A stretch of DNA of 64,000 nt from Pseudomonas siliginis (GTDB taxonomy: Bacteria > Pseudomonadota > Gammaproteobacteria > Pseudomonadales > Pseudomonadaceae). Made by a program: the position numbers and the translations under genes. The notes under the pieces were generated by a model, which ran no database searches, had not been told where the DNA came from, and worked only from the letters and a program-made list of their open reading frames with translations. Shown here in pieces: positions 47,862-59,570 of the stretch (its first letter is position 1; each line of letters opens with the position of its first letter). Where the stretch lies: NCBI RefSeq assembly GCF_019145195.1, contig NZ_JAHSTW010000013.1, forward strand, positions 146,632 through 210,631, in the 5' to 3' direction.

Positions 47862-49017
47862 ACCGGCGCATCGGTTGGACTTTGGCTGCGCTGGCGCTTC
47901 TGCTGCTTGGCGGCTTGAGCCTGTTCCTCTACCTCAAGGCCCGGCCCTATCAGGAAACCGTCGATCACGGCCCCTCGCCTGCCGCGCAAGCCAATCCTTA
48001 TCTGGCGGCAGAAATGTTCCTGCGCGAGCGCGCCCTCGCGGTCAATCACGCCGAGACGCTGGCGGTGCTGCCGCAGATCGATCCGCATAGCCACACTTTG
48101 CTTTTGTTTGGCGAGCGCGCACGGATGACGCCGCGTGAAGTCGATCAGGTGTTGAACTGGACTCGCGCCGGAGGACGTCTGGTGTTCGTCGCCGAATCGT
48201 TGTGGGATGCGCAAACCGGGCAAAGCAATGATCTGCTGCTCGATAAGGTGCAACTGCACCAATCGCTGAGCAAGGACTTGAAAGATCCTCCAGTGGACGT
48301 GGAAAAGGACCGCTTCCCGAAACTGACCAAACTGTACCTGGAAGACGAAGACGCGCCGGCCTACGCCGGTTTCGACACCGACTTTCACCTCGACGACCCG
48401 AACAATGTCGCGCAAGCCTGGGCCAACAGCGCCAAAGCCACGCACATGATGCAACGGGTGTACGGCCTCGGCACGATCACCGTGGTCACCGATGCCGAGC
48501 TGTGGAAAACCCCGGCTATCGGCAAATATGACAACGCCTGGCTGCTCTGGTATCTGAGCGCCGACACCGACGTCACACTGGTTTACAACACTGCACACGA
48601 TGGTCTGTGGACGTTGCTCTGGCGCTACTTCCCGCAGGCCATCGTCGCCCTGCTCGCCTTGATCGGCCTGTGTTTGTGGCAGGCCGGCGTGCGTCACGGC
48701 CCGGTGCAAATGCCGGCGCCAGCGGGTCGCCGCCAACTGCTGGAGCATCTGCGTGCCAGTGCCGATTTCCTGCTGCGCCACAACGGCCAGCAGGCGCTGC
48801 TGCAAGCCTTGCAACAAGACATACTGCGCCGCGCGCGCCGCCGCCATCCCGGTTTCGATCAATTGAATGTGGCCGAACAATGGCTGGCGTTATCGCGCCT
48901 GACCCGGCAACCCACCCGCGCCATCAGCCAGGCCCTGAGCCCACGTCCGAAGCAGCGTTTGTCCAGCGCCGAATTCAGCCGTCAGGTCGCTCATCTGCAA
49001 ACCTTGAGGAACGCGTT

Positions 49018-49021
<4 letters not shown>
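47858..49021 (+). CDS. DUF4350-domain protein
   Basis: 387 aa with a TTG start overlapping the previous stop. There is an N-terminal signal anchor (LAALALLLLGGLSLFLYLKA, about 7-26). A periplasmic domain (about 40-250) contains LLLFGERARMTPREVDQVLNWTRAGGRLVFVAESLW, a GATase-like DUF4350 core. A second helix lies at about 262-280 and a cytoplasmic tail follows. The function is unknown. Because both domains are membrane-bound, it probably forms a complex with DUF4129 and SpoIIM-like proteins. Confidence 0.87.
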
Positions 49022-50015
<994 letters not shown>

Positions 50016-50019
<4 letters not shown>

Positions 50020-51344
50020 AACCGTCTCGGCTGCTGCTGATCTGGCTGGCCCTGCTGGTAGTTATCAGTATCGTGCTCGGCGCCTTGCAGGCGTTGCAGA
50101 TCGACCTCCCGTCCAGCCTGATTTCGATCAACTGGGGATTGCTCCTGGCGCTGCTGGCCTTGGCGGTGATCGACGCTGTGCGCCTCAGACGCCTGCCCTC
50201 GCCGCGCATCAAGCGACAGATGCCCGGCAGCCTGGCATTGGGGCGCTGGGCGGAGGTGAAGCTGGAGGTGGCCCATGAATTTGCCGAGCCACTGGCCATT
50301 GGACTCTTCGACCACGTTCCCGACGGCCTGGCGTTTGAACATCTGCCGATGCTTGTCGAGCTTCAACACGGCCATGTCAGCCAGATCAGCTACCGTCTGC
50401 GCCCTCTCGAACGCGGGCATTTCAGCTTCGAACAGTGCGAAGTCAACCTGCCCAGCCCTTTGGGATTATGGTCCGGCAAACGCCTGCTCAGCGTCCGCGA
50501 CGAGACCCGTGTCTACCCGGACTTCGCCCGGCTTTACGGCGGTGAGTTGCGCGCCGTCGACAACTGGCTCAGCCAGCTCGGCATACGTCAGCGACAACGT
50601 CGCGGGCAGGGTCAGGAATTCCATCAGTTGCGCGAATTTCGCGAGGGCGACAGCCTGCGCCAGATCGACTGGAAAGCCACCGCCCGCCAGCGCACACCGA
50701 TTGCCCGCGAGTATGAAGATGAACGCGATCAACAGATCATCTTCCTGCTCGATTGCGGCCGGCAGATGCGCAGTCACGATGGCGAGCTGTCGCACTTCGA
50801 TCACGCGCTCAATGCCTGCCTGCTGCTCAGTTATGTGGCTTTGCGTCAAGGTGATGCGGTGGGCATGAGTACCTTTGCCGGTGATAAGCCGCGCCATGTC
50901 GCGCCGGTCAAAGGCAGCGGCCAACTGAATGTCTTGCTCAACGCTGTTTATGACCTCGGGAGCACGCAGCGCCCCGCCGATTATCAGGCTGCCGCCAACC
51001 AGCTATTGGCTCGCCAGAAGCGCCGGGCGCTGGTAGTGCTGGTAACCAATTTGCGCGATGAAGACGAGCAACTGCTGGCCGCAGTCAAACGCCTGAGCGC
51101 ACAACATCGGGTGCTGGTGGCGAGCCTGCGTGAACAGGCGTTGGATACATTGCGCCAGACCACGGTGCAAACGTTGCCCGAGGCACTCGCCTACTGCGGC
51201 ACCATCGATTTTCTCAATGCCCGCTCGCAACTTCATGAGCGGCTGACTGCTCATGGCGTTGCAGTGATGGATGTTCGGCCCGCCGAGCTGGGGGCCGGAC
51301 TGGTGACAAGTTACATGAGCTGGAAAAAGACCGCTGCGATCTGA
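50016..51344 (+). CDS. DUF58 protein, partner of MoxR
   Basis: 442 aa from a GTG. There are two N-terminal helices (about 6-26 and 35-52). The DUF58 motif REFREGDSLRQIDWKATARQRTPIAREYEDERDQQIIFLLDCGRQM lies at about 205-250 and continues into a vWA-like domain with the DxG/S metal-site pattern (LLDCGRQM). It is the last gene of the operon. Its stop is only 9 nt from the stop of the convergent Ig-repeat protein, and no terminator is visible between them. Confidence 0.92.
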
Positions 51345-51353
51345 CAGATTCGA

Positions 51354-54300
51354 TCAGTTGGTGACTGCAACATACACAGCGCCGCTGTCCGAAGTGCCGT
51401 CGCTGTTTTCTACTTTGACGACCAGCGAAATCTGATCCGTAAGGTTCATCGGCCGCCAGTGAGCCTGGTATCGCCCGCTGTGATCGGTAAACGACTCAGT
51501 GAACGGTGCTCCATTAGTGGAAACAAGGATTTTCCGTCTGGGCATGGGCTCTCGCCCCTCCTTGGCCACAATCAGCGCGGTCATGGAGACGTAGGTCTGC
51601 AAGGGAACCGGATTAGGCGACGCAACAACGGATTCCACCGCTGCTGGACACTCAGTGACGGTCAACCAGAGCGTTTTTACCACCCAGCCAGCCAAACCAC
51701 CCTTTACCGACGCCCGCAATGCAGCCTCGCCTGCTCCTCCCAGGACAATCCGCGCCGTTGCCTTGCCTTCGGCATCCGTCAGGGTTGTCGGCAGCGAGGT
51801 GCGGTCGTACTCCCACATCACTTCGACATTGGCCAAGGGTTGCGCGGTACTGGCTGAAACGACCAGGACTTGCGCGGTCATCTGTTGCCCCGGATACCCG
51901 CTCGGGTCATCGCTGACCAGTTCCTTGATCTCCCGGGGCTCGTGCAGCAAAAACGGTAAAGAAATCGACTCCGAATACAGCGCATCGCCCACCGTGGCGG
52001 TCAACCGCGCCGTACCCGGTGTCGTCGGCACGAACCGTATCCGCGCTTCACCGTAGAAGTTGGTAGTGGTGGTCACCTCACCAAGGTCCGGACTGCTCCA
52101 GACAACCTTCATCCCCACCATCGGTCTGCCACTGATGCCCGACACAATGGTGATCTGCTCAGATACAGCCTCGCCCCAAAACAGCGTCTGACTGCTGCGC
52201 GAACGATCCGCAATTTTTACCACCTGCGCGCCTTGCCCCAGCGACATTGCAATAACCGGAGAAAGCCTGGCCAACCGCTCCGAGGAAAAGCGCAGGCCGA
52301 AACGCCCGTCCTTGAGGTCGCCCGCGTTGAACCGATAGGTCATTCCAGCGCTCGAGAAAAGCCTGGGGTCACCCAGACGTGGCTCCTCGAAGCGCATGCC
52401 CAATTCCGTCGGCCCGGTGCCGGTCATGCCCAGCGTCAGGTGCTGGTCAAACAACGCACTGCGCGCCGGGGCACTCACGCGCAATTGGTGCTGCCCCTTG
52501 CGCCGAGGGAATTCAGCGCTTTGACCCAGTGGCTGAAACGGTTGGGAGTCGAAACTGTATTCAAATCCGGCCCAGGGGTCCCCTTCCAGCGATAGGACCT
52601 TCATGGAGTGGCGCTCTTCAAAACGGTCATAAGGGCTGATAACCGCCGCTGTCACCACATGTTCACCTGCAGTGGCTGGCGCAAAGGGAAAACCACTCCA
52701 GCCGTCGGCAGCCGTCCTGTGCTCTTCGGTGCTGCCGTCGCCTGTCCATTGAACAGGCACTTGATCCAGAGCGAGGTCGGGACGATAAGGGGAGCGTACC
52801 TTCAGCCACATCCATGCAGGATCCTGCCCAATGACCGGATCCACCGCAGATGCACGGGCGTCTTCGATAGTGATTTTATTGTGGCCCAGGGTCATCGTAT
52901 TGATGTCGCTGAAACCATGGGTATTGATAACGAACCGAAGTGCGAAGACACCGGGTCTGGTACTTTTTGAACAGTCCAGCGTCCAGATAAACCCGCTGTC
53001 ATCCACAACATTTTCGCTTCCGCAGGGTGGACTCAATTCGATTCCGAGCTCTGCCGCCGGGCTTCCATTCCATACCAGATCCATGGCAATACCCACTAAA
53101 GGGCTTAGCGCATTGGTGCGGAAGATATAGCGATGTACAGCACCGATACACGGAAAGAGTGGCTGGCCCCTGAGATCTGTCATCTGATCCAGGACCACGG
53201 TCATTTCTTCATGGAGGTCAGGTGATAACAGTCGGCAAGAAAAATCCTTGTTCGTGAGAGTGTCGGTGCGCAAACTCACCTCGAAAATACTGCTGGTACT
53301 TTCGATACGATCAGAGCTGAACAACCAACTCAGATCTTCCCCTTCGCGCAATATTCTCGGTACGTCAAGGTCGCTCACCGCCAGACCGTTCTCTGGATTT
53401 TCGTTCCGCCATCCGAGCGTAATTGCCTCGCCAATCAACGGGCTGCCCGCTAATGCCCGGACCGTCAGGATGTGCCTCTGGCCGCGCTTGCATGCGATTC
53501 CGTCATTGGCAATCGGAACAGCATCAAACGTGATGCTGACCTTGTCCTTCCATTCGTCTCGTGCAAACGCCGTGACCGAAAATGAGTGTTCATCTGCCGG
53601 CCCGCCTTCGTAGGCACTCACACTGGCGGTAATCGTCTCGTTGCTCAAAGCCGTCAACGGCCGGTAATAGAGGCTGGCCCAGCCCCCACTGCCGGTACGA
53701 GACTCGACAATGCCCTCGGGGGTTTGCCAGTCGACGATCGCATCAATCACTGGCTCACCGGCACCTTTGTCAGTGACATGCACCACCTGCATCCGCATCA
53801 ACGTCTTTTCGGAGTTCTCGACAACCGGTGAAATATTCGGGCCGCGCGTGTCAGCGATCCTGACCTTGTTGCGCGCCAGCGACATGGGTTTACGCGGCGA
53901 TGGCAGTAACAACTTCGAGCAGACCAATGACAGTTCGAAGCGACCGTCCAGCCAGTCCTCGCAGTCCAGCGTCCAGAGACTATCGTCCCCCTCAAAAGCG
54001 ACCGGTTGCTGGAGTGGAGGGTTGACCGTGACCTTCAGCTCTTCATGCCCGACGCCGCTCCAGTGCAGCGATAGATCAGTCGCCAGCAAAGGGCTGTCGG
54101 CGGGCAAGCGCACAATGAAGGGGTAATCAGTGCCGCGATTGGGATAACCGGTCGCGCTCCACTGGGTCACCTGCCCTTCGACAACGCAACGCAAGTCCAT
54201 CCAGGGATCGGTCGCCAGCACCGTGACCGAAAACTCGAGAGTCACCTCGCCACTTGGGTAATAAGGACTGTCGACCGAAGCTGTGAGAATGAAATCGCCT

Positions 54301-55415
54301 GCTTGCTCAGGAACGAAATCGAAGTAGACCAAGCCTTGTTCATCGGTAGTGCCGGTGCCCAGCACACCTTGCCCGGCAGTCGTCCACCTGACTTCCCTGC
54401 CATCAATCGCCTGGCCGGTGTAGTACGAGAGAACCTGCACACCCAAACGGACGCTTTGCGCACAATCCAGGACAGGGTAATAAGCCGCGCTCTGTACTTC
54501 GCGAAGCGCTAATCGATGATGCCCCAACGACACGTCAATCGTGTATGGCTCGGCGTTGTATTGGTTCACCAGACTTATCGTGAAGTCATGAGCCTTTTCC
54601 TCCCCCATATCCGGGCAATCGAGCAACCACTGCGACGGTAGCGGCTGATCGGTTCCCCAGTCGGGGGTCGCCTTGACTGATTCCATCGGGTTGCCGTGAA
54701 TGATCAATGCGATATTCGTATCCAGCCAGGCGCTGCCGTCTGCCGGAATAAAAGACAGGCCGTGGGGAATGAACAGAGAGTCGTCCGGGTCATCGCCAAG
54801 GGAAGCGCCCAGGCAAAGGTATAACGTCTGGCGTGGTGGCAGATCTTCGCTATCCAGTCGCACCGTCTGCAGTTGCAGCGGTTCAAGCTTCAGTTGCAGG
54901 TCGATTCGAGTGATGCAGATTGCCGAACGATTGTCGCCTGCGTTGTCAGGGACACCGCTGACCTCAAAGCTCAATGCGTCATCGCTGACGAATTCCAATT
55001 CATCCAGCGACCGTTGATACGCGCGCGGCTTGAATTCAAGCGGCTGTCCCGCCAGCCGTCGGGCGTTTTCGAGCTCCGGATTCCGATCTTCTTGCGCCGT
55101 GAGCTCGATGCTCATCAACACTTCACCGCGCTTGCGGATGTGCAACCAGCCCGATTCGCCCGACCATGAAACGCCGGGCCGCAGTTCACATAAAAACGTC
55201 AGTTCGTAACCGGCTTGTGCACCGGGGGTTTTGGGAGCTTTGACTTCCTGTGTGGCCGAAGCCCCGACACCGACCTCCATGAAATTGACTAACTCGCCAT
55301 CATAGAACTCGCTCGCCAGGCCAACCCTACCGCTGGTACGCCACTCTTTGAGCCGATCATTGAAGTCACCATTGAGCAGCAGGCTTTCATTTTTTTGCAC
55401 GACGGGCTCATTCAT
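51354..55415 (-). CDS. Large Ig-like repeat protein of the Tc toxin cluster
   Basis: 1353 aa, no signal peptide, not matched to a named family. The N-terminal region (about 10-180; LLLNGDFNDRLKEWRTSG, then beta-rich) looks like a carbohydrate-binding or galactose-binding-like fold. From about 230 on, two module types alternate. One is a beta domain carrying W-x-LDC...GxFxLxxV (about 263, 480, 696, 810, 1026) and ending MSLGxNKVxIxD (about 296, 512, 842, 1058). The other is an invasin-type Big_1 Ig module with T-D-x-x-G-x-A-x-x-x-F (about 357, 575, 903, 1120, and degenerate ones to the end). The unit is about 216 residues. It overlaps tcaB by 8 nt, so it is coupled to the toxin. It may be an adhesive or receptor-binding partner. 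Confidence 0.85.
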   Translation of the reverse strand: MNEPVVQKNESLLLNGDFNDRLKEWRTSGRVGLASEFYDGELVNFMEVGVGASATQEVKAPKTPGAQAGYELTFLCELRPGVSWSGESGWLHIRKRGEVLMSIELTAQEDRNPELENARRLAGQPLEFKPRAYQRSLDELEFVSDDALSFEVSGVPDNAGDNRSAICITRIDLQLKLEPLQLQTVRLDSEDLPPRQTLYLCLGASLGDDPDDSLFIPHGLSFIPADGSAWLDTNIALIIHGNPMESVKATPDWGTDQPLPSQWLLDCPDMGEEKAHDFTISLVNQYNAEPYTIDVSLGHHRLALREVQSAAYYPVLDCAQSVRLGVQVLSYYTGQAIDGREVRWTTAGQGVLGTGTTDEQGLVYFDFVPEQAGDFILTASVDSPYYPSGEVTLEFSVTVLATDPWMDLRCVVEGQVTQWSATGYPNRGTDYPFIVRLPADSPLLATDLSLHWSGVGHEELKVTVNPPLQQPVAFEGDDSLWTLDCEDWLDGRFELSLVCSKLLLPSPRKPMSLARNKVRIADTRGPNISPVVENSEKTLMRMQVVHVTDKGAGEPVIDAIVDWQTPEGIVESRTGSGGWASLYYRPLTALSNETITASVSAYEGGPADEHSFSVTAFARDEWKDKVSITFDAVPIANDGIACKRGQRHILTVRALAGSPLIGEAITLGWRNENPENGLAVSDLDVPRILREGEDLSWLFSSDRIESTSSIFEVSLRTDTLTNKDFSCRLLSPDLHEEMTVVLDQMTDLRGQPLFPCIGAVHRYIFRTNALSPLVGIAMDLVWNGSPAAELGIELSPPCGSENVVDDSGFIWTLDCSKSTRPGVFALRFVINTHGFSDINTMTLGHNKITIEDARASAVDPVIGQDPAWMWLKVRSPYRPDLALDQVPVQWTGDGSTEEHRTAADGWSGFPFAPATAGEHVVTAAVISPYDRFEERHSMKVLSLEGDPWAGFEYSFDSQPFQPLGQSAEFPRRKGQHQLRVSAPARSALFDQHLTLGMTGTGPTELGMRFEEPRLGDPRLFSSAGMTYRFNAGDLKDGRFGLRFSSERLARLSPVIAMSLGQGAQVVKIADRSRSSQTLFWGEAVSEQITIVSGISGRPMVGMKVVWSSPDLGEVTTTTNFYGEARIRFVPTTPGTARLTATVGDALYSESISLPFLLHEPREIKELVSDDPSGYPGQQMTAQVLVVSASTAQPLANVEVMWEYDRTSLPTTLTDAEGKATARIVLGGAGEAALRASVKGGLAGWVVKTLWLTVTECPAAVESVVASPNPVPLQTYVSMTALIVAKEGREPMPRRKILVSTNGAPFTESFTDHSGRYQAHWRPMNLTDQISLVVKVENSDGTSDSGAVYVAVTN

Positions 55416-58400
55416 GATCGCTGGCTCCGTTGCGTTGGCGCGCCAGGTAGGTGTTTTCAGCCTCGGTCACCAGGTCTGTGACCTTTTGGACGTACGTCGG
55501 CTCGCCGGCCTTGATGGAGTACCGCACGCGAAGAATGATATTGGTCAAGGATTTGAGCATTGCAGCTTGTGGCTGATTAAGCGGGCGAGGAAAACTCAGC
55601 CGCCAATGGGAAACGGCACCCGTGTATTCAAACGGGTTGAGCAATCCTTCGTCGGGTTTCTGGTGGGTCTGGCCATTATCGCCAAGCCCGACCGACAAAA
55701 CGATCTGCTGACCGCTGCGCAGGTTGAACAGCAGATCGCCAGGTGCGATTGCGGTGGGCTTATGCAAATATTGCACAGACTGTGTGGTCGGTCGGGTCGC
55801 GGTCACGCTACTGATCTGCAGCAACGTTGCCCGCACATCCTCGTAGGGACCGGCCAGCACAGGCAGATCGACTTCCACCGAACTGATCTGCCGGCAGAAA
55901 TGGCCAGGATGATCACGGTCGAACAACAACTGGGTCAGTCTGAACTCCAACACACCTGTTGCCATCAATTGCGCGTGTGCATCTGCCCAGCTGGTTATGC
56001 CCTCTTGAGGCTCGATTCTGTCGTCGAACAACTGCCGCAAGGAAATGGTTTTGATCAGTTCCGGCCGCCGCTCGTAGCTTTGCAAGCGCCTGCGCTCCTG
56101 GTCCAGCAGGTACATATGCAGTTGTTCACCCGAGCCCAGACCGTAACGGTGATCGAGCCAGGCCTGAGGCAAAGGGACGGGGGCATCATAATCCCCGGTT
56201 TCGGCAGCCAGTGAAGCCTGAGCACTAAGGCACAGGCTGACGACTGCGTCGTACGCCTGATAGTGCAGTGCCTTGAGCTGGCCAAGCATCCAGCCGAACA
56301 GCTCGGCATTGCTCGCGCGTTTTTTAAGGAAGTTGTACATGGTCAACGCTTGGCTGTTGGCCCTGAGCGTCTGTTCAAGGCTGGATCTCGCCGCGTTGAT
56401 CGCATGGCTTTGCGCTTCGATCTGCGCATCGATTGCGCCTACCTCCGCCAGCGCCTGATCGCGTTGCAGCGCCCACTCACTGCGGCGACGGCGATAACCT
56501 TCAGTGGTGGCCTGTCGGTCGGCGTCGATTTGCAGCAATGACGAAAAAACCTCCAGGCCGAAAGCCACCGCATCGAAAGTGTGTTCGGGTTTGAAGCCAC
56601 CGTTGGAAGTACCATAGATTTTTGGCAACGCCGCGATGACGCCCCCTGCCACCCTGACAACTTTGGCCTGCAGTGCTGATGTCTTCGACTGCTGCAGACT
56701 GGCCATGACCTGATACTCGATCGGCGAAACGTTTTCGCTGTAACGCATTGCATAGGCGTCGGCCCGGTCCTGCGCCATTGCCCGACTCTGCTTCAGCGCT
56801 GTGACATTCGCCTCCAGTTGGGCGATGGATTGTTCCTGTACCGTTTCGGCATAGCGACCCAGCTCGAGCAAATGGTTCTGCTGCGATTCTTCCTGCTCGG
56901 CACGGTCACGTTGCTCGAGCAGACGCAGCACCAGACTGCCGAAATCCCGCAGGCTCTGTACCCCGCGCAACGCGACTTCGAACGTGACCCGCCAGCGATA
57001 CGCATTGACCACCAGGCGCCCGCCCATCGGTCTGGGCCCGGCCGCGCTACCAGCGGCCAGATCGCGGAGCAATTCCCTGGGATCCGTCATCGGGCTGAAT
57101 AGCAACACGTCCAGCGGTTTGCCATCGATCGTGAGATTGTTGCGCAGGTTATCAAGGCGTTGCTGCGGCTTTGCAAACAGGTCGAGCAGCGATTGATTGA
57201 TCGGAATTCTAAAAGGTTCGCAGGCCAACAAACCCAGGATCGGCGGGGTGTCGGAAGCGATCGGGTAATCTGCCAGGTTGAAATCCAGCGTTTGTTCAAG
57301 CGCTTCAAGCAGGGGTCGCGATTCGCAATTGTCCAAGAGGTTTTCCACGGTGTCGGTCTGCCAACGAGTCGCTGTGTCGGCGGTGGGCGCCTTGCCCATC
57401 AGAAACCCGGCCTGGACATAGCAAAGCTTGGCGGCCACCAGACTGTCACGGGTCAATTGTCGGTAATACCAATCGCCCCACGCCATCAGGTTTTCTACGT
57501 AGTCGGTGAACATCAGGATCTGAAAATGCGCGGGTGCGGCATAGCCAATGGCATCCGGATCGAGGGGATTCTGAATTTCCCACCCTGGATTGCCCGGCGC
57601 TGTTGCGATATCCAGAGGCCGGCAACGCCAATACGCCGGTTTCGGGTTCGCGATCGGAACCGGCGGATTGGCCGGATCTGCGGTGGCCTGTGGATCGAAT
57701 ACGTAATGCAGCCAGCTCTGCGCTTCCTGAAAGCGTTCTTCGTCGCGCAACCGGGTGGCGATCAAATGCGGCAGGTGGAAAAACAGCTCCCAGAAGTTCA
57801 GACCATTGGCACCGTCGAAGGCACCATTGGGTGGTTCAACGAACTCTGCGCCGATCGGCGACGGCTCGCGAATGAACTGGTTGGACCAGTCCAGCACGGC
57901 GTCCACGGAAATATTCGAGCATCTCACCAGTTCCGAGCCAAACAAGGAATTGAGCCGAATGAATTTCAACGCCAGTCCAGTTTGATTGAATGAAAGAAAC
58001 TGTGCCCCGTCGGTACTGTTCTTGTGCAGAGCTGGCGGGACGAAATCCATGAGATCGACAATCGTCAGGTCGAACTCTTTCTGTCCTGTCGGGGAAGTGG
58101 GAGAGGCGAATGAAAAAGTGACTGGCGTGGGCCAGGTGCCTTTCGTCCGCGAGGAAGTCCACGACTGAGTTACCCAGCCCCCGCCTGCATCCTGTTCTTC
58201 GAGGATCGGCGGCGGGTCACTATCAGAAGGCTGACCTGCAATTTGCAGCTCCATTTTCAACCGAGCGCTGTCCAGGCCCGTGGGGCTGCAAAAACCCTGC
58301 ACCGTCAGCACATCTTTGTCATCCGCGCGCGTTGCCATAACGTGCAGGTCGAGATAGGGCGTCAGGAAACCATGGGGCTTTATGCGAGTGACAACAGTCA

Positions 58401-59505
58401 CCTGAGTGTTCAGTGGGTGCTGAACCGTATCGTTGCTGACGAATCGCTCCTCAAGCGCCAGATCCAGCCATGCGCCACCGTCCAGAAGGGGGCGCATCAG
58501 AACGTCGTAGACACCATGCACCCGCAGACTGCCGGATGGCGAAGATAGGTTGCCCGTCAGTAAAATCCCCAACTTGCCCTTCGGATTCAGATAATCGACC
58601 TGCACCGTCGCAATCAGTCTGGAGCTCGCCAAACCCGCGTCCTTGTGTTCTGAACTGTGCACACACAACGGCGCAGACCACTGCCCGTTCTGCTTCATGA
58701 ATGCCAGATTGATCACCAGTTTGCTCGGGCTGAGCGACTCCGCTGCGCTCGCGACTACCGCGTCGCGCCATTCGGCCCAGACCACACACAACCGGCCATT
58801 CCAGAACACCGGGCGGATATCCAGCACCTGATCGGCGGTCGGGATTTCCACGGCTTGCCATTCACTCCAGACCGCCGGATTGACCGAAACGCTGGTTGCG
58901 CCCAGTTCGATCTCGGCCTTGCGCCAGAAATACTGGAACGGCTGCACCCGCTGCCGCCCCAGAAAGTAGTAATCGGCTTTGGCCGGTGTCACGCCGTCCA
59001 TGAAACAGCTGATCACATCGAGATCGCAGACTTGTTCGAATGCCTGCAAATAATCCTCCAGCGCCGCCTGCACGGTATCTTTGTCCAGACGGGCCTGGTT
59101 CAGGTTGTTTTCCAGATTCTTGAACAGACTGGTTTTGCGCAGTCGCACCGATGGAACGATGAAGTTTTCCGCATAGCATGAAACCCGTTGGGGCACGGTC
59201 CAGTCGGGATAATTGCTGAAAATCTCCCATTCGCGCAGATGACGCTTGTCGAACTCGTGATCCTGGAACCCTGGTTCCAGCTTTCGATACACCGCATGGA
59301 TGTACTGCTGCACACAACTTATCGCTTCGGCAACTCTGGAACTCTTGACCTGATAAGTATCCAGAGGATCCATGCGCAGCAATTCAAACAAGTCTTCAGG
59401 TGTTTTCAGAAAAGGGTATTTATCATTGGCCACTTGACCGATGCAGTACTCAAGAAGTGCCGAGCGACGTTTTTCCAGCAGCCCGCCAATATTACTCAGT
59501 GCCAT
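55408..59505 (-). CDS. tcaB: TcaB-like insecticidal toxin complex A subunit, pore-forming half
   Basis: 1365 aa from MALSNIGGLLEKRRSALLEYC, with AAGGAG 8 nt before the start. An 11-codon longer frame is rejected. Domains follow the C-terminal half of TcdA-type TcA. The ABC-toxin N region (about 1-140) has KSSRVAEAISCVQQYI and LREWEIFSNYPDWTVPQRVSCYAENFI. A beta-rich neuraminidase-like region spans about 190-510. A helical pore/translocation domain (about 850-1100) has a hydrophobic tip (VRVAGGVIAALPKIYG) between long coiled coils. The TcB-binding domain is at about 1170-1345 (FCRQISSVEVDLPVLAGPYEDVRA). It should form the injection needle with TcaA. No TcB/TcC gene is in view. Confidence 0.93.
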   Translation of the reverse strand: MALSNIGGLLEKRRSALLEYCIGQVANDKYPFLKTPEDLFELLRMDPLDTYQVKSSRVAEAISCVQQYIHAVYRKLEPGFQDHEFDKRHLREWEIFSNYPDWTVPQRVSCYAENFIVPSVRLRKTSLFKNLENNLNQARLDKDTVQAALEDYLQAFEQVCDLDVISCFMDGVTPAKADYYFLGRQRVQPFQYFWRKAEIELGATSVSVNPAVWSEWQAVEIPTADQVLDIRPVFWNGRLCVVWAEWRDAVVASAAESLSPSKLVINLAFMKQNGQWSAPLCVHSSEHKDAGLASSRLIATVQVDYLNPKGKLGILLTGNLSSPSGSLRVHGVYDVLMRPLLDGGAWLDLALEERFVSNDTVQHPLNTQVTVVTRIKPHGFLTPYLDLHVMATRADDKDVLTVQGFCSPTGLDSARLKMELQIAGQPSDSDPPPILEEQDAGGGWVTQSWTSSRTKGTWPTPVTFSFASPTSPTGQKEFDLTIVDLMDFVPPALHKNSTDGAQFLSFNQTGLALKFIRLNSLFGSELVRCSNISVDAVLDWSNQFIREPSPIGAEFVEPPNGAFDGANGLNFWELFFHLPHLIATRLRDEERFQEAQSWLHYVFDPQATADPANPPVPIANPKPAYWRCRPLDIATAPGNPGWEIQNPLDPDAIGYAAPAHFQILMFTDYVENLMAWGDWYYRQLTRDSLVAAKLCYVQAGFLMGKAPTADTATRWQTDTVENLLDNCESRPLLEALEQTLDFNLADYPIASDTPPILGLLACEPFRIPINQSLLDLFAKPQQRLDNLRNNLTIDGKPLDVLLFSPMTDPRELLRDLAAGSAAGPRPMGGRLVVNAYRWRVTFEVALRGVQSLRDFGSLVLRLLEQRDRAEQEESQQNHLLELGRYAETVQEQSIAQLEANVTALKQSRAMAQDRADAYAMRYSENVSPIEYQVMASLQQSKTSALQAKVVRVAGGVIAALPKIYGTSNGGFKPEHTFDAVAFGLEVFSSLLQIDADRQATTEGYRRRRSEWALQRDQALAEVGAIDAQIEAQSHAINAARSSLEQTLRANSQALTMYNFLKKRASNAELFGWMLGQLKALHYQAYDAVVSLCLSAQASLAAETGDYDAPVPLPQAWLDHRYGLGSGEQLHMYLLDQERRRLQSYERRPELIKTISLRQLFDDRIEPQEGITSWADAHAQLMATGVLEFRLTQLLFDRDHPGHFCRQISSVEVDLPVLAGPYEDVRATLLQISSVTATRPTTQSVQYLHKPTAIAPGDLLFNLRSGQQIVLSVGLGDNGQTHQKPDEGLLNPFEYTGAVSHWRLSFPRPLNQPQAAMLKSLTNIILRVRYSIKAGEPTYVQKVTDLVTEAENTYLARQRNGASDHE

Positions 59506-59570
59506 GATCTTGCTCCTTGAAATATGGCCCGGAGACAAACGCTCGCCAGGCAGTACGCAACGCCCTGCCG

